64,000 nt of DNA from contig CAZICV010000003.1 in the NCBI GenBank assembly GCA_964537925.1, positions 62,001 to 126,000 of the forward strand. The letters run 5' to 3'. Position numbers and translations under genes: made by a program. Below, piece after piece: positions 54,082-62,640 of the stretch (its first letter is position 1; the number at the start of each line of letters is the position of its first letter). The notes beneath the pieces were generated by a model. The model ran no database searches. It had not been told where the DNA came from and saw nothing but the letters and a program-made list of their open reading frames with translations. Source of the stretch: SLDF01 sp964537925 (GTDB taxonomy: Bacteria; Bacteroidota; Bacteroidia; Chitinophagales; Saprospiraceae).

Positions 54082-54771
54082 ATGGATCCCGTACTACAGG
54101 CACAGCATATCAGCAAAGTCTTCACGGACCCGGTCCCCTTCAAGGCCCTGGACCAGGTGAGCTTCACCGCGGCACAGGGCGAATTTCTCAGCATCATCGG
54201 CAAGTCCGGCTGCGGCAAGTCTACCTTGCTCTATATCCTGTCCACGATGGACACGGATTATGAAGGCGACCTCACGCTCAAGGGCGAACGGGTCACCGGG
54301 CTGGACCAGAACACCCTGGCCGGATTCCGCAATGCGCACCTGGGATTTGTCTTCCAGTTCCACTACCTCCTCCCGGAGTTTTCCGTGTTGCGCAATGTGA
54401 TGCTACCCGCCCTGAAGCTCGGCCGATACAGCCGCAGCGAGATAGAGGACCGTGCCTATCACCAGCTCAGGCTGGTCGATATGTCCGACCACGCAGGAAA
54501 ACAAGCTTCACGGCTATCCGGCGGCCAGCAGCAGCGTGTTGCCATTGCCCGCGCCCTGGTCAACGACCCGGCCATCATCATGGGCGACGAACCCACCGGC
54601 AACCTGGACGAAGCCAACAGCCGCATCGTGTTCGAAATATTCAGCAGGCTGGCTTCGGAAAACGGGCAGACCATCATCACCGTGACGCATGACCTCGACT
54701 TCGCAGGCCGGACCGACCGCACGATCGAGATGAGCGACGGCAGGATCATAGGAGGACACGATCCATCATGA
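54082..54771 (+). CDS. ABC transporter ATPase (LolD/MacB class)
   Basis: A 229-residue ATPase powering the exporter. Walker A GKSGCGKST (residues 40-48), Q-loop region FVFQFHYLLPEFSVLRNVMLP, signature LSGGQQQRVAIARAL, Walker B IIMGDEPTGNLD, and the switch histidine in ITVTHDLDF. The LLPEF segment is typical of the LolD/MacB group. Overlaps the histidine kinase start by ATGA. Confidence 0.95.
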   Translation: MDPVLQAQHISKVFTDPVPFKALDQVSFTAAQGEFLSIIGKSGCGKSTLLYILSTMDTDYEGDLTLKGERVTGLDQNTLAGFRNAHLGFVFQFHYLLPEFSVLRNVMLPALKLGRYSRSEIEDRAYHQLRLVDMSDHAGKQASRLSGGQQQRVAIARALVNDPAIIMGDEPTGNLDEANSRIVFEIFSRLASENGQTIITVTHDLDFAGRTDRTIEMSDGRIIGGHDPS

Positions 54772-55805
54772 GCGGGCCGCAGAAGAGCAGGGACCATATA
54801 GACCGGTTTGTCCCGCTCAGAGGCAGGCTGCTCGTCGCGACGGGATTTGCCCTGCTGGGCCTTTTCATCAGGCGGGTGGTCGATTTCGGCTTCCCGACTG
54901 CTTGGGAGTACTGGCTCGTGCCGCTGACCATCCCCCTGGCGCTGCTCTACTGGGAGATATTCGCCCGCATACACCACCGGCTCAACCACTGGCTCAGCCT
55001 CGAGCGGCAACTCACGCTGAGGATCACCGTGCAGCTTGCGCTGGGGGCAGCCGTCTTCCTGGTCAGCCGCCAGATCGGCCTGCTTTTCTTCCGGGACTTC
55101 CTGCCGAAAGAGCTGAATCTTATGCACTATATCCTGTTGGTAATCGCAGATATATGCGCCTCCGTTGCGATCAACCTCAGTTTTATCAGCATCTACTTCT
55201 TCCGGCGGTGGAAGCGGAGCATCATACGTGCCGAGCGGCATGCCCGCGAAAAAGCGCAGATCCGGTACGAACAATTGCGCCAGCTCGTCGACCCCCATTT
55301 CCTGTTCAATACACTGAGTTCGCTCGACAGCCTCATCCGGTCCGACCCAGAACTCGCTTCCCGGTTCGTTATGCACCTCAGCCGTATCTACAGGTATATC
55401 CTGCAGAACAAGGAGCGCGAGATCGTCGACCTGGAGACCGAGCTGCGCTTCTTCGAAGAATACCGGGCGCTGCAGAACATCCGCTACGGTCCCGCCATCG
55501 ATATCGATGTGAAACTGCCGGGCTCTGTGCCCGACAGGGGCATCGTGATGCTCACCCTCCAGATGCTGGTGGACAATGCCGTCAAGCACAATGAAGTACA
55601 TGAAGCACACCCGCTCCGCGTCGAGATCGTCATCACCGAAGACCACCTGACCGTATCCAACGGCAAGAGACCGCGCGGGTTGCTCGGGTTTTCCAGCGGT
55701 CAGGGACTCGCACAGTTGCGTTCACTCTATGCGCTGCACAGCGAGCGGCCTATGGAGATCCTGGACACCGGGCAGCATTTTAGCGTACAAATTCCCCTGC
55801 TATGA
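54768..55805 (+). CDS. LytS-type sensor histidine kinase
   Basis: A 345-residue kinase. About four transmembrane helices (~20-145), then a His_kinase domain with phosphoacceptor His177 in QLVDPHFLFNTLSSLDSLI, N-box with Asn270 and Asn275 (LVDNAVKHN) and a glycine-rich GFSSGQGLAQL. The short extracellular loops suggest it senses something within or near the membrane, possibly the state of the adjacent exporter. Overlaps the ATPase and regulator genes by four bases on each side. Confidence 0.93.
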   Translation: MSGPQKSRDHIDRFVPLRGRLLVATGFALLGLFIRRVVDFGFPTAWEYWLVPLTIPLALLYWEIFARIHHRLNHWLSLERQLTLRITVQLALGAAVFLVSRQIGLLFFRDFLPKELNLMHYILLVIADICASVAINLSFISIYFFRRWKRSIIRAERHAREKAQIRYEQLRQLVDPHFLFNTLSSLDSLIRSDPELASRFVMHLSRIYRYILQNKEREIVDLETELRFFEEYRALQNIRYGPAIDIDVKLPGSVPDRGIVMLTLQMLVDNAVKHNEVHEAHPLRVEIVITEDHLTVSNGKRPRGLLGFSSGQGLAQLRSLYALHSERPMEILDTGQHFSVQIPLL

Positions 55806-56566
55806 ACGTATTGGTGCTGGAAGACGAACGCCTCATCGGGAGGCAACTGCTGCAGGATCTGCAGACCCTGGAGCCTGGAGCGACGATCCACGGCCCCCTT
55901 GCCTCCAACCGCGAAGCCCTGGAATGGCTCAGCTGCGGGTACAGAGCAGACCTTATCCTGGCCGACATACAGCTCTCCGACGGCGTCAGTTTCGAATCAC
56001 TCCAGGCATTTCCGGCAGACTGCCCGGTCATATTTACCACCGCATTCGACGACTATGCGCTCAGGGCATTCCGGCTCTACAGCATCGACTACCTGCTCAA
56101 GCCCATCGACCGGGCCGAGCTCAGGCGGGCGCTCGACAAGTTTCACCTGATCAGGAGCAAATTCGGCCAGGGAGATTTCACCGCCCAGATGAGCGATCTG
56201 TTCAGTGGCCGATCGGGCGTGCAGAGCTATAAGACACGCTTCGCCGTGCACGCCGGACGGCAGATGCGCCTGGTACCGACAGGAGATATTGCAGGCTTTT
56301 ACAAGCAAGACCTGATCTTCCTGGCCGACAGGCATGGAGATTATTTTGTCACGGACCACCGTTCGCTGGACGAGATCGAGGAGCTGGTGGATCCACAGCA
56401 GTTTTTCAGGGTCGGCCGCAGGCAGATTGTACACCTGCCCTATATCGAATCCTTCCGGCCGATCGACCACGGACGGCTGGAGGTCAGGCTGAAAGCGCCG
56501 TTTCCCGAATCCGTCGAAGTGAGCCGCGAAAAGGCCGCCTCTTTCCGCAGGTGGGCCGGTTGTTAA
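55802..56566 (+). CDS. LytTR response regulator
   Basis: A 254-residue regulator. Receiver domain with acidic pair Glu7-Asp8, phospho-acceptor Asp55 (LILADIQLSDG), Thr79/Thr80 and Lys100 (YLLKPID). C-terminal LytTR DNA-binding domain (~155-252: YKTRFAVHAGRQMRLVPTGDIAGFYKQD, FFRVGRRQIVHLPYIESF). It presumably controls its own six-gene unit in response to the kinase. After its stop an inverted GCTTTTGCAAAAGC (56571-56584) is seen, without a clear T-run. Last gene of the unit. Confidence 0.94.
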   Translation: MNVLVLEDERLIGRQLLQDLQTLEPGATIHGPLASNREALEWLSCGYRADLILADIQLSDGVSFESLQAFPADCPVIFTTAFDDYALRAFRLYSIDYLLKPIDRAELRRALDKFHLIRSKFGQGDFTAQMSDLFSGRSGVQSYKTRFAVHAGRQMRLVPTGDIAGFYKQDLIFLADRHGDYFVTDHRSLDEIEELVDPQQFFRVGRRQIVHLPYIESFRPIDHGRLEVRLKAPFPESVEVSREKAASFRRWAGC

Positions 56567-56619
56567 CGGGGCTTTTGCAAAAGCACTGCTTTCTTTCCGC
56601 ATATACTGTCGGATATAGC

Positions 56620-56627
56620 TATCTTTG
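56620..56627 (+). promoter_or_regulatory. Bacteroidota-type -7 element (TATCTTTG) for helicase leader
   Basis: TATCTTTG ends four bases before an ATG at 56632, so transcription would begin at or close to that ATG. It is probably the promoter of the leader ORF and downstream helicase gene. Confidence 0.5.
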
Positions 56628-56631
56628 CACT

Positions 56632-56736
56632 ATGAAACCGTCCCGCACCGGGATGATTCCGACCACTAACTCCGTATCCCGGAATGTAGAGAAAGCAGTC
56701 GGAGCAACGAAAAATGCTGATTTCATGAGGGCTTGA
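56632..56736 (+). CDS. Possible 34-codon leader ORF upstream of the helicase gene
   Basis: ATG to TGA, 34 residues, starting MKPSRTGMIPTTNSVSRNVEK and ending GATKNADFMRA. It sits right after the -7 element and stops 37 bases before the helicase start. No family is recognised. A hairpin (CCGGGAT 56648-56654 with ATCCCGG 56676-56682) lies within it, so the region may be a structured regulatory leader rather than, or as well as, a peptide gene. Confidence 0.35.
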   Translation: MKPSRTGMIPTTNSVSRNVEKAVGATKNADFMRA

Positions 56737-56773
56737 TCCGGGACATACATACACTATTCTAATTTTTCCCATT

Positions 56774-58072
56774 TTGAATTTCGAATCACTGCAGTTGATT
56801 GAGCCACTGCTCAGAGCGCTCAAGACCGAAGGCTATTCACAGCCTACACCCATACAGGAACGCGCCATCCCCATTGTCCTGCAAGGCCGGGACCTGCTGG
56901 GATGCGCACAGACCGGCACCGGCAAGACAGCCGCTTTTGCACTGCCGATACTCCAGCAACTTGCGGGTCGCAAGGCCAATCCCCACCCCCGCAACGCACG
57001 CCCGATCCGGGCGCTCATACTCACGCCCACCCGGGAGCTGGCGATCCAGATCGACCAGAGCTTCGAGGCCTATGGCCGCCACCTGCCGCTGAGCCACAGT
57101 GTGATATTCGGAGGTGTATCGCAGCATCCGCAGACGCAGGCGCTGCAGCGGGGTACTGATATACTCACCGCTACACCGGGCCGCTTGCTCGACCTCATCC
57201 AACAGGGATTTGTGTCGCTGGACAGCCTCGAGATATTTGTACTGGACGAAGCCGACCGCATGCTCGACATGGGCTTCATCCACGATGTCAGGCGGGTCAT
57301 TGTCCGCCTGCCCGAGCGCCGGCAGACATTGTTCTTCTCCGCGACTATGCCGCCGGAGATCGCAAAGCTGGCAGACGCTATACTTCACAACCCCGGCAAG
57401 GTAGAAGTGACGCCCGTCTCCTCGACCGCCGAAAAAGTCACGCAGGCCGTCTATTATGTGGAGAAAGGCCAGAAAAGAGCCCTGCTCCTGCACTTGCTCG
57501 ACGACCGGGATATCCGCAGCGTGCTGATCTTCACACGGACCAAACACGGCGCCAACAAAGTAGCCAAGGACCTCAACCAGGCCGGTATCAAAGCCGACGC
57601 CATACACGGCAACAAATCCCAGAACGCCCGCCAGAATGCACTGGCCAACTTCAAGTCCGGGGCTATACGTGTGCTGGTAGCTACCGATATCGCGGCCCGC
57701 GGTATAGACATCGACGACCTGTCACATGTGATCAACTATGAGCTGCCCAATGTACCGGAGACCTACGTGCACCGTATCGGCCGTACAGGTCGGGCCGGAG
57801 CAAGCGGTACGGCCTTGTCCTTCTGCGAGCAGGAAGAGCGGGCTTATCTCAGGGATATCCAGAAGCTCATCGGTATCACAATACCCGTAGTGCAGGATCA
57901 TCCCTACCTGAGCGCTGTGCCACTGACAGCCGCCATACTGCCGCCGCCACCTGTCGGCCGGACCCGGCCCAACCCGGCGCCGCGCACAGGAGGAGACCAT
58001 TCCGGCAATGGCAATCCGCGTCGCAACAACCGCCACAAAAAATGGCCCCGCCGTTCCAAGGAAACAAGCTGA
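56774..58072 (+). CDS. DEAD-box RNA helicase (RhlE-like)
   Basis: A 432-residue ATP-dependent RNA helicase with the Q motif YSQPTPIQERAIP, Walker A AQTGTGKTAAF, DEAD-box VLDEADRMLDMGF, SAT in FFSATMP, motif V VLVATDIAARGIDI and motif VI HRIGRTGRAGASG, with a short basic C-tail (RRNNRHKKWPRR). Likely works in RNA remodelling, often cold-linked. It begins with TTG in NFESLQLIEPL; no ATG is nearby. The leader has about 140 bases including a small ORF. Confidence 0.95.
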   Translation: MNFESLQLIEPLLRALKTEGYSQPTPIQERAIPIVLQGRDLLGCAQTGTGKTAAFALPILQQLAGRKANPHPRNARPIRALILTPTRELAIQIDQSFEAYGRHLPLSHSVIFGGVSQHPQTQALQRGTDILTATPGRLLDLIQQGFVSLDSLEIFVLDEADRMLDMGFIHDVRRVIVRLPERRQTLFFSATMPPEIAKLADAILHNPGKVEVTPVSSTAEKVTQAVYYVEKGQKRALLLHLLDDRDIRSVLIFTRTKHGANKVAKDLNQAGIKADAIHGNKSQNARQNALANFKSGAIRVLVATDIAARGIDIDDLSHVINYELPNVPETYVHRIGRTGRAGASGTALSFCEQEERAYLRDIQKLIGITIPVVQDHPYLSAVPLTAAILPPPPVGRTRPNPAPRTGGDHSGNGNPRRNNRHKKWPRRSKETS

Positions 58073-58081
58073 TATCCGTAT

Positions 58082-58124
58082 CTTTATAAGATAGGGTAAT
58101 ACAACATTGCCCTATCTTATAAAG
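58082..58124 (+). terminator. Perfect 15-bp inverted repeat after the helicase gene
   Basis: CTTTATAAGATAGGG (58082-58096) and CCCTATCTTATAAAG (58110-58124) with a 13-base loop, nine bases after the stop. AT-rich and without a T-run, so a 3'-stabilising stem or bidirectional weak terminator rather than a classical one. Confidence 0.55.
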
Positions 58125-58185
58125 CAGCTCTTGCCAGCCTGCGACGGCCGCATCTGACATATACAAGTGATGGAAGGCCGGATCA

Positions 58186-59055
58186 TTGACAGCACGCCAT
58201 ATGGACGATCCATCTCAGACAGACAGGCAGCCTCCGATCGATACCCGGCCACTGTTCGCGCCGCTGGACCAGGCGCTGATACAGCTCCTGAGATCCCTTA
58301 CCGCTGCCGAGTGGCAGTACCGGACGATCGCACCGCTCTGGTCCGTCAAGGATATCGCCGTGCATCTCCTCGACGGCAACCTGCGTACACTTTCGATACA
58401 GCGGGACCGGCATTTCGGCGAGCGTCCTCCGGAGGACCCCGGCTATCGCTCCATGGTAGACTGGCTCAACCGGCTCAATGCCGACTGGGTGCAGGCTTTC
58501 AGGCGAGTCAGCCCTGAAGTGCTCATGATGCTGCACGAAGCTACCGGGGAGCAGGTCAGCGCCTATTACAGCACACTGTCCCCCTGGGACGAAGCCATTT
58601 TCCCTGTGGCCTGGGCCGGTGAACCGGTCAGCTGCAACTGGATGCACGTAGCGCGCGAATACACGGAGAAGTGGCTGCACCAGCAGCAGATCAGGGACGC
58701 TACCGGCAGGCCGGGTATACTCACGCCACAGTTTTTCATTCCGTTTATGGATACCTTTCTCCGGGGACTGCCGCACCGATACAGCCAACAGCAGCTCCCG
58801 GATGGAACGGTGCTATCCGTCTCTGTATGCGGCGAGACAGAGGCCGAGCGGTTCCTCTGCCTCCGGGACCAGGTATGGTCGGTGACAGAGACGGCCCCGC
58901 ATAGCCCGCACGCCGCACTGGTTATCCCCTGCGATGTCTTCTGGAAACTCTTCTCCAAAGGCATGTCACCTGGAAAGGCGTTGCCGCTCATCACGATCAC
59001 GGGCAAGGAGTCCGTGGCATTGCCCGCACTGGAGCTGATCGCTGTCATGGCCTGA
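58186..59055 (+). CDS. DinB-like / MDMPI-N family protein
   Basis: A 289-residue protein with a DinB four-helix fold of the mycothiol-dependent maleylpyruvate-isomerase N-domain type: LWSVKDIAVHLLDGNL and HVAREYTEKWLHQQQI carry the expected metal-binding histidines, and the C-terminal third (CGETEAERFLCLRDQVW onward) resembles the accessory domain of such proteins. Bacteroidota lack mycothiol, so thiol partner and substrate are unknown. TTG start at 58186 with GGAAGG eight bases upstream; an ATG at 58201 lacks such a site. Begins a probable unit with the next two genes. Confidence 0.8.
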   Translation: MTARHMDDPSQTDRQPPIDTRPLFAPLDQALIQLLRSLTAAEWQYRTIAPLWSVKDIAVHLLDGNLRTLSIQRDRHFGERPPEDPGYRSMVDWLNRLNADWVQAFRRVSPEVLMMLHEATGEQVSAYYSTLSPWDEAIFPVAWAGEPVSCNWMHVAREYTEKWLHQQQIRDATGRPGILTPQFFIPFMDTFLRGLPHRYSQQQLPDGTVLSVSVCGETEAERFLCLRDQVWSVTETAPHSPHAALVIPCDVFWKLFSKGMSPGKALPLITITGKESVALPALELIAVMA

Positions 59056-59067
59056 GCGGAGCAGCCC

Positions 59068-59655
59068 TTGGAAAAATTGATACCTTTGGCTGTGATGCTG
59101 CGTTCTGCCTTCGTCATCGCCCTCTTGTCCCTGCTCCTCATCCCGATGGTGAGCCCCTGGCTTTTTTTCCACTACAAGCAGCAGCAGATACGCAAGAACA
59201 TCAAGCGGCAGATCAAAGCCGGTGTACCAGAAGAAGACCTGGTATTGCTCCGCATACCGATCGCCATAGAGTCGGGCACACACCCTGATTTTCAGCGCAT
59301 ACACGCCCGGGAGTTCCGCTACCGGGGTATGATGTACGATATCATCCGCCAGGAAACAGGGCAGGACACTACCCTGTACTGGTGTATACTCGACGTAAAG
59401 GAATCGGGGCTCTTCGCTATGCTGGACCAGTGGTCGGCATCTGCATTCCGCAAGGATGCCCAGCAGCAGCATCATTGCCAGCTCTGGCAACTGTTCTGGC
59501 AGGGTCTCTACTGCCGCTCCGAGACACGTGCTCCGGTTGTCGCCGGAGCGTCCTCCGTACAGGCCCCTTCCGGGCGGCCTGTATCCGCCCACCAAAACCG
59601 GCAACCCGTACCGGATGCTCCACCTCCCGAGCTCCGCTCCCACATAGTATCGTGA
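59068..59655 (+). CDS. Membrane-anchored protein of unknown function next to a TonB receptor
   Basis: A 195-residue protein: one N-terminal hydrophobic helix (AFVIALLSLLLIPMVSPWLFF), a charged helix (QQQIRKNIKRQIKAGVPEEDL), then AREFRYRGMMYDIIRQ, which resembles small hypothetical proteins commonly encoded beside TonB-dependent receptors in Bacteroidota. Pro/Ala-rich C-terminal tail. TTG start; 12 bases after the DinB-like stop. Probably in one transcript with the receptor. Confidence 0.6.
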   Translation: MEKLIPLAVMLRSAFVIALLSLLLIPMVSPWLFFHYKQQQIRKNIKRQIKAGVPEEDLVLLRIPIAIESGTHPDFQRIHAREFRYRGMMYDIIRQETGQDTTLYWCILDVKESGLFAMLDQWSASAFRKDAQQQHHCQLWQLFWQGLYCRSETRAPVVAGASSVQAPSGRPVSAHQNRQPVPDAPPPELRSHIVS

Positions 59656-59740
59656 AGTATGAATACGGGATCCGCAGCGGGGCCATCGCCTGTCGCCGTG
59701 GTTTTCCATATTGATTCATTTCAAAAAAAATCTATCCAAC

Positions 59741-62149
59741 ATGCATCATATAGCATGGATACTCTGCCTGTGCATGAGTATCCAGATATCGTACGGCCAG
59801 GTACTGACGATCCGCGACAGCATCACCGGAGAGCCGCTGGCCGGTGTGCTGGTATCCAGCCCGGGCCGGAGCGACCAGTTATTTACCAACGACAAGGGAC
59901 AGTGTGACATCGGCAGTCTCAGGGGCAGCCAGGAGATCCTGGTCGAGCACCTGGGTTATTTGTCCAGGACCGTCCGGCAGGATGAGCTCTCAGGCCCATC
60001 TGCCACCCTGTACCTCAGCCCCGATCCGCTGACGCTCGGCGAGGTCATCGTCTCGGTCAACCGCTGGCAGGAACGCAAGCGCGAAACACCCAACCACATT
60101 GTCAGCATCACGCAGGCTACCCGGCAACTGCTGCAACCGCAGACTGCCGCAGACATGCTCGGCGTCACGGGAGAGGTCTTCATCCAGAAGAGTCAGTTGG
60201 GAGGCGGTAGCCCCATGATCCGGGGATTCGCTACCAACCGCCTGCTCATGACCGTGGACGGCGTCCGCATGAACTCGGCCATCTTCCGCAGCGGCAATAT
60301 CCAGAATGTCATCTCACTCGATCCCTTCGCCATCGGGCGCACGGAGATCGCATTCGGACCCGGATCGGTGATCTACGGATCCGACGCCATCGGCGGTGTG
60401 ATGAATTTCTACACACAGGAGGCCCGCACTTCTTCGGACGGGCGGTTGCTCACCGGCGGCTCCGTGACCGGTCGCTATTCTTCGGCCAACAACGAGAAGA
60501 CCATTCATGCCGACCTGGGACTGGGCGGCCGCAGATGGGGTTCACTCACCAGCTTCACCTTCAGCGATTACGGCGATCTGCGTATGGGCAGCCACGGACC
60601 GGACGACTACCTGCGCCCGGAATATGCGACGCGTATCGACGGGCGGGATACTATCCTGGCCAACCCCGACCCGCGGGTACAGGTACCCAGCGGTTACCGC
60701 CAGTACAACCTCATGCAGAAGCTGTCCTACCGGCCCTCGGATGCGACCGAGTGGAGCTATGGCTTCCATTATTCCAATACATCGGACTACTCCCGCTATG
60801 ACCGCCTCCTGCGCTACCGCGGCAGCAGGCTGCGCTCTGCAGAGTGGAACTACGGCCCGCAGACCTGGATGATGCACCACGTACAGTGGCAGCATACGGC
60901 CAACAACCGGTTCTACGACCGGATCAAGGCCCACGCCGCCTACCAGTACTTTGCAGAGAGCCGGCGCGACAGGGACTTCAACAATCCTACCCGCTTCATA
61001 CGCAGCGAGCAGGTCGATGCAGTCTCGCTCAACCTGGACCTGGAGAAATACTTCGGCAGTATGCACAAGCTGCAGTACGGAGCAGAATATGTCTACAACC
61101 AGGTCGGTTCCACCGGTGAGGATGTCAACATCCTATCAGGCGAGTCCGCAGCAGCGGCCAGCCGCTACCCGGACGGCGCCACATGGCAGTCCATGGCAGT
61201 CTATGCCACTTACAAGTGGAAGCCCGTGCAGCAGTGGGTATTCTCAGCGGGGCTCCGCTACAATCACCTGTTGATGGCTGCGGATCTGGACACGACTTTC
61301 ATCAAGCTGCCCTATACGGAAGTCCGGCTCAACACAGGTGCGCTTACGGGCAGCCTGGGCCTGGTCTACCTGCCTTCGGACAGGTTCCAGTGGCGGCTCA
61401 ACCTGTCCAATGCCTTCCGTGCACCCAATGTGGACGATGTAGGCAAGCTGTTCGATTCGAGCCCGGGCTTCGTGATGGTACCCAATCCCAATTCAAAGCC
61501 GGAACGCGCGTACAACGCCGAGACAGGGTTTGCGTGGCGGGCAAACAGGTTCCTATCCTTTGACGTCAGCCTGTTCGCCACCTACCTGGACGACGCGCTG
61601 GTGCGCCGCAATGCGACGATCGACGGCCGCGACAGCCTCCTGTACAACGGGGAAATGAGCCGTATCCAGACGATCCAGAACGCAGCTTTTGCCTTCGTCT
61701 ACGGCGTACAGGGCGGCGTGGATCTTACGCTGACCCGGCACCTGACGCTCGGCACGAGGTTGAGCTACCAGCGGGGCCGCGAGGAGCTCGACAACGGCAC
61801 CCAGGCGCCGCTGCGCCATGCCGCACCTTTCTTCGGCAATGTACGCCTCACCTACAACCGCTCAGCCTGGACCGCACAGGTCTATACGGAGTTCAACTCC
61901 GGCGTATCCGCCGATGAGCTGGCCCCGGAAGAAGTGGGCAAGGATTACCTGTACGCTGCCGATGCCGAAGGGAGACCTTATGTACCGTCCTGGTATACGC
62001 TCAATGCCAAGGTGCAGTACCAGGTGCTGAGCTTCCTGTCTGTCACCGTGGGTGTGGAGAATATCCTCGACAAGCGCTATCGCCCCTATTCATCGGGGAT
62101 CAGCGCTGCCGGACGCAATTTCATCGTGGCACTCCGCTGTACATTCTGA
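59741..62149 (+). CDS. TonB-dependent receptor
   Basis: An 802-residue outer-membrane receptor: signal peptide, carboxypeptidase-like regulatory domain (VLTIRDSITGEPLAGVLVSSPG), plug domain with TPNHIVSITQ, SPMIRGFATNRLLMTVDGVRMNS and GSVIYGSDAIGGVMNFYT, then a 22-strand-type barrel ending ILDKRYRPYSSGISAAGRNFIVALRCTF with a C-terminal Phe. The plug resembles haem/haemoglobin- or copper-type receptors (COG4771/COG4206-like); cargo not certain. No SusD partner. Start ATG at 59741. Confidence 0.93.
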   Translation: MHHIAWILCLCMSIQISYGQVLTIRDSITGEPLAGVLVSSPGRSDQLFTNDKGQCDIGSLRGSQEILVEHLGYLSRTVRQDELSGPSATLYLSPDPLTLGEVIVSVNRWQERKRETPNHIVSITQATRQLLQPQTAADMLGVTGEVFIQKSQLGGGSPMIRGFATNRLLMTVDGVRMNSAIFRSGNIQNVISLDPFAIGRTEIAFGPGSVIYGSDAIGGVMNFYTQEARTSSDGRLLTGGSVTGRYSSANNEKTIHADLGLGGRRWGSLTSFTFSDYGDLRMGSHGPDDYLRPEYATRIDGRDTILANPDPRVQVPSGYRQYNLMQKLSYRPSDATEWSYGFHYSNTSDYSRYDRLLRYRGSRLRSAEWNYGPQTWMMHHVQWQHTANNRFYDRIKAHAAYQYFAESRRDRDFNNPTRFIRSEQVDAVSLNLDLEKYFGSMHKLQYGAEYVYNQVGSTGEDVNILSGESAAAASRYPDGATWQSMAVYATYKWKPVQQWVFSAGLRYNHLLMAADLDTTFIKLPYTEVRLNTGALTGSLGLVYLPSDRFQWRLNLSNAFRAPNVDDVGKLFDSSPGFVMVPNPNSKPERAYNAETGFAWRANRFLSFDVSLFATYLDDALVRRNATIDGRDSLLYNGEMSRIQTIQNAAFAFVYGVQGGVDLTLTRHLTLGTRLSYQRGREELDNGTQAPLRHAAPFFGNVRLTYNRSAWTAQVYTEFNSGVSADELAPEEVGKDYLYAADAEGRPYVPSWYTLNAKVQYQVLSFLSVTVGVENILDKRYRPYSSGISAAGRNFIVALRCTF

Positions 62150-62175
62150 TACATCGGGCAGATACTTGTTTATAC

Positions 62176-62209
62176 ACACGGGCGGGCCGGTCTTCCGGTC
62201 TGCCCGTGT
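62176..62209 (+). terminator. Terminator-like hairpin after the TonB receptor
   Basis: ACACGGGC GGGCCGG (62176-62190), TCTT loop, CCGGTCT GCCCGTGT (62195-62209): a 15-bp stem with two G-T pairs, followed by ATATTTCC. It lies 26 bases after the receptor stop. Confidence 0.75.
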
Positions 62210-62640
62210 ATATTTCCGGTCGTTGTATGCGGGCTTCTCATACCTGGAATCAAGGGATTAAGGGCAAAAACAGGCCATTTGCCTGAAACTGGCTTGCTCA
62301 AACACAAAACACAGACTCTCCCGGCACCGGCACCGGCCTTTTTTCGAGCGGTATGTTTTCAAGACCCGCAGTCCTTGACTCACAGATCGCGCAGATCACT
62401 TCTCACGACACCAGGCAATCCGTGACATCTTGTGAGAGACAATACACAGGCAAAGCAATGCCATCCGCAGGACACGCGTCTCTGACACAAAAAAATCCGT
62501 ATCTTAATAAGATAAGCTGTAGTGAAACGCCAGCGCAGGCAGATCAACAGACCTTCAACCCTACTCTCCCGCCGCACAAACATCTGCACAAATCCGTGGA
62601 GAACCGTCAAAACAACTCCCCAGCGTCGTCGGGCGCCTGA
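62210..62640. other. Gene-poor gap with REP-like inverted motifs
   Basis: No convincing gene here; a 95-codon + strand reading (62353-62640) and a minus reading (62380-62610) have no recognisable domain. The region holds recurring ATCCGTg/CAGATc-type motifs: CACAGATCGCGCAGATCAC at 62381-62399, an imperfect inverse at 62581-62598, and AATCCGT copies near 62430, 62494 and 62590. A palindrome TATCTTAATAAGATA sits at 62500-62514. These resemble degraded repeat elements seen between Bacteroidota genes. Confidence 0.45.

Noticed and set aside
62353..62640. 95-codon plus-strand frame in the gap after the TonB receptor
   Set aside because: No ribosome site or family; composition follows the repeat motifs, so it is treated as chance.
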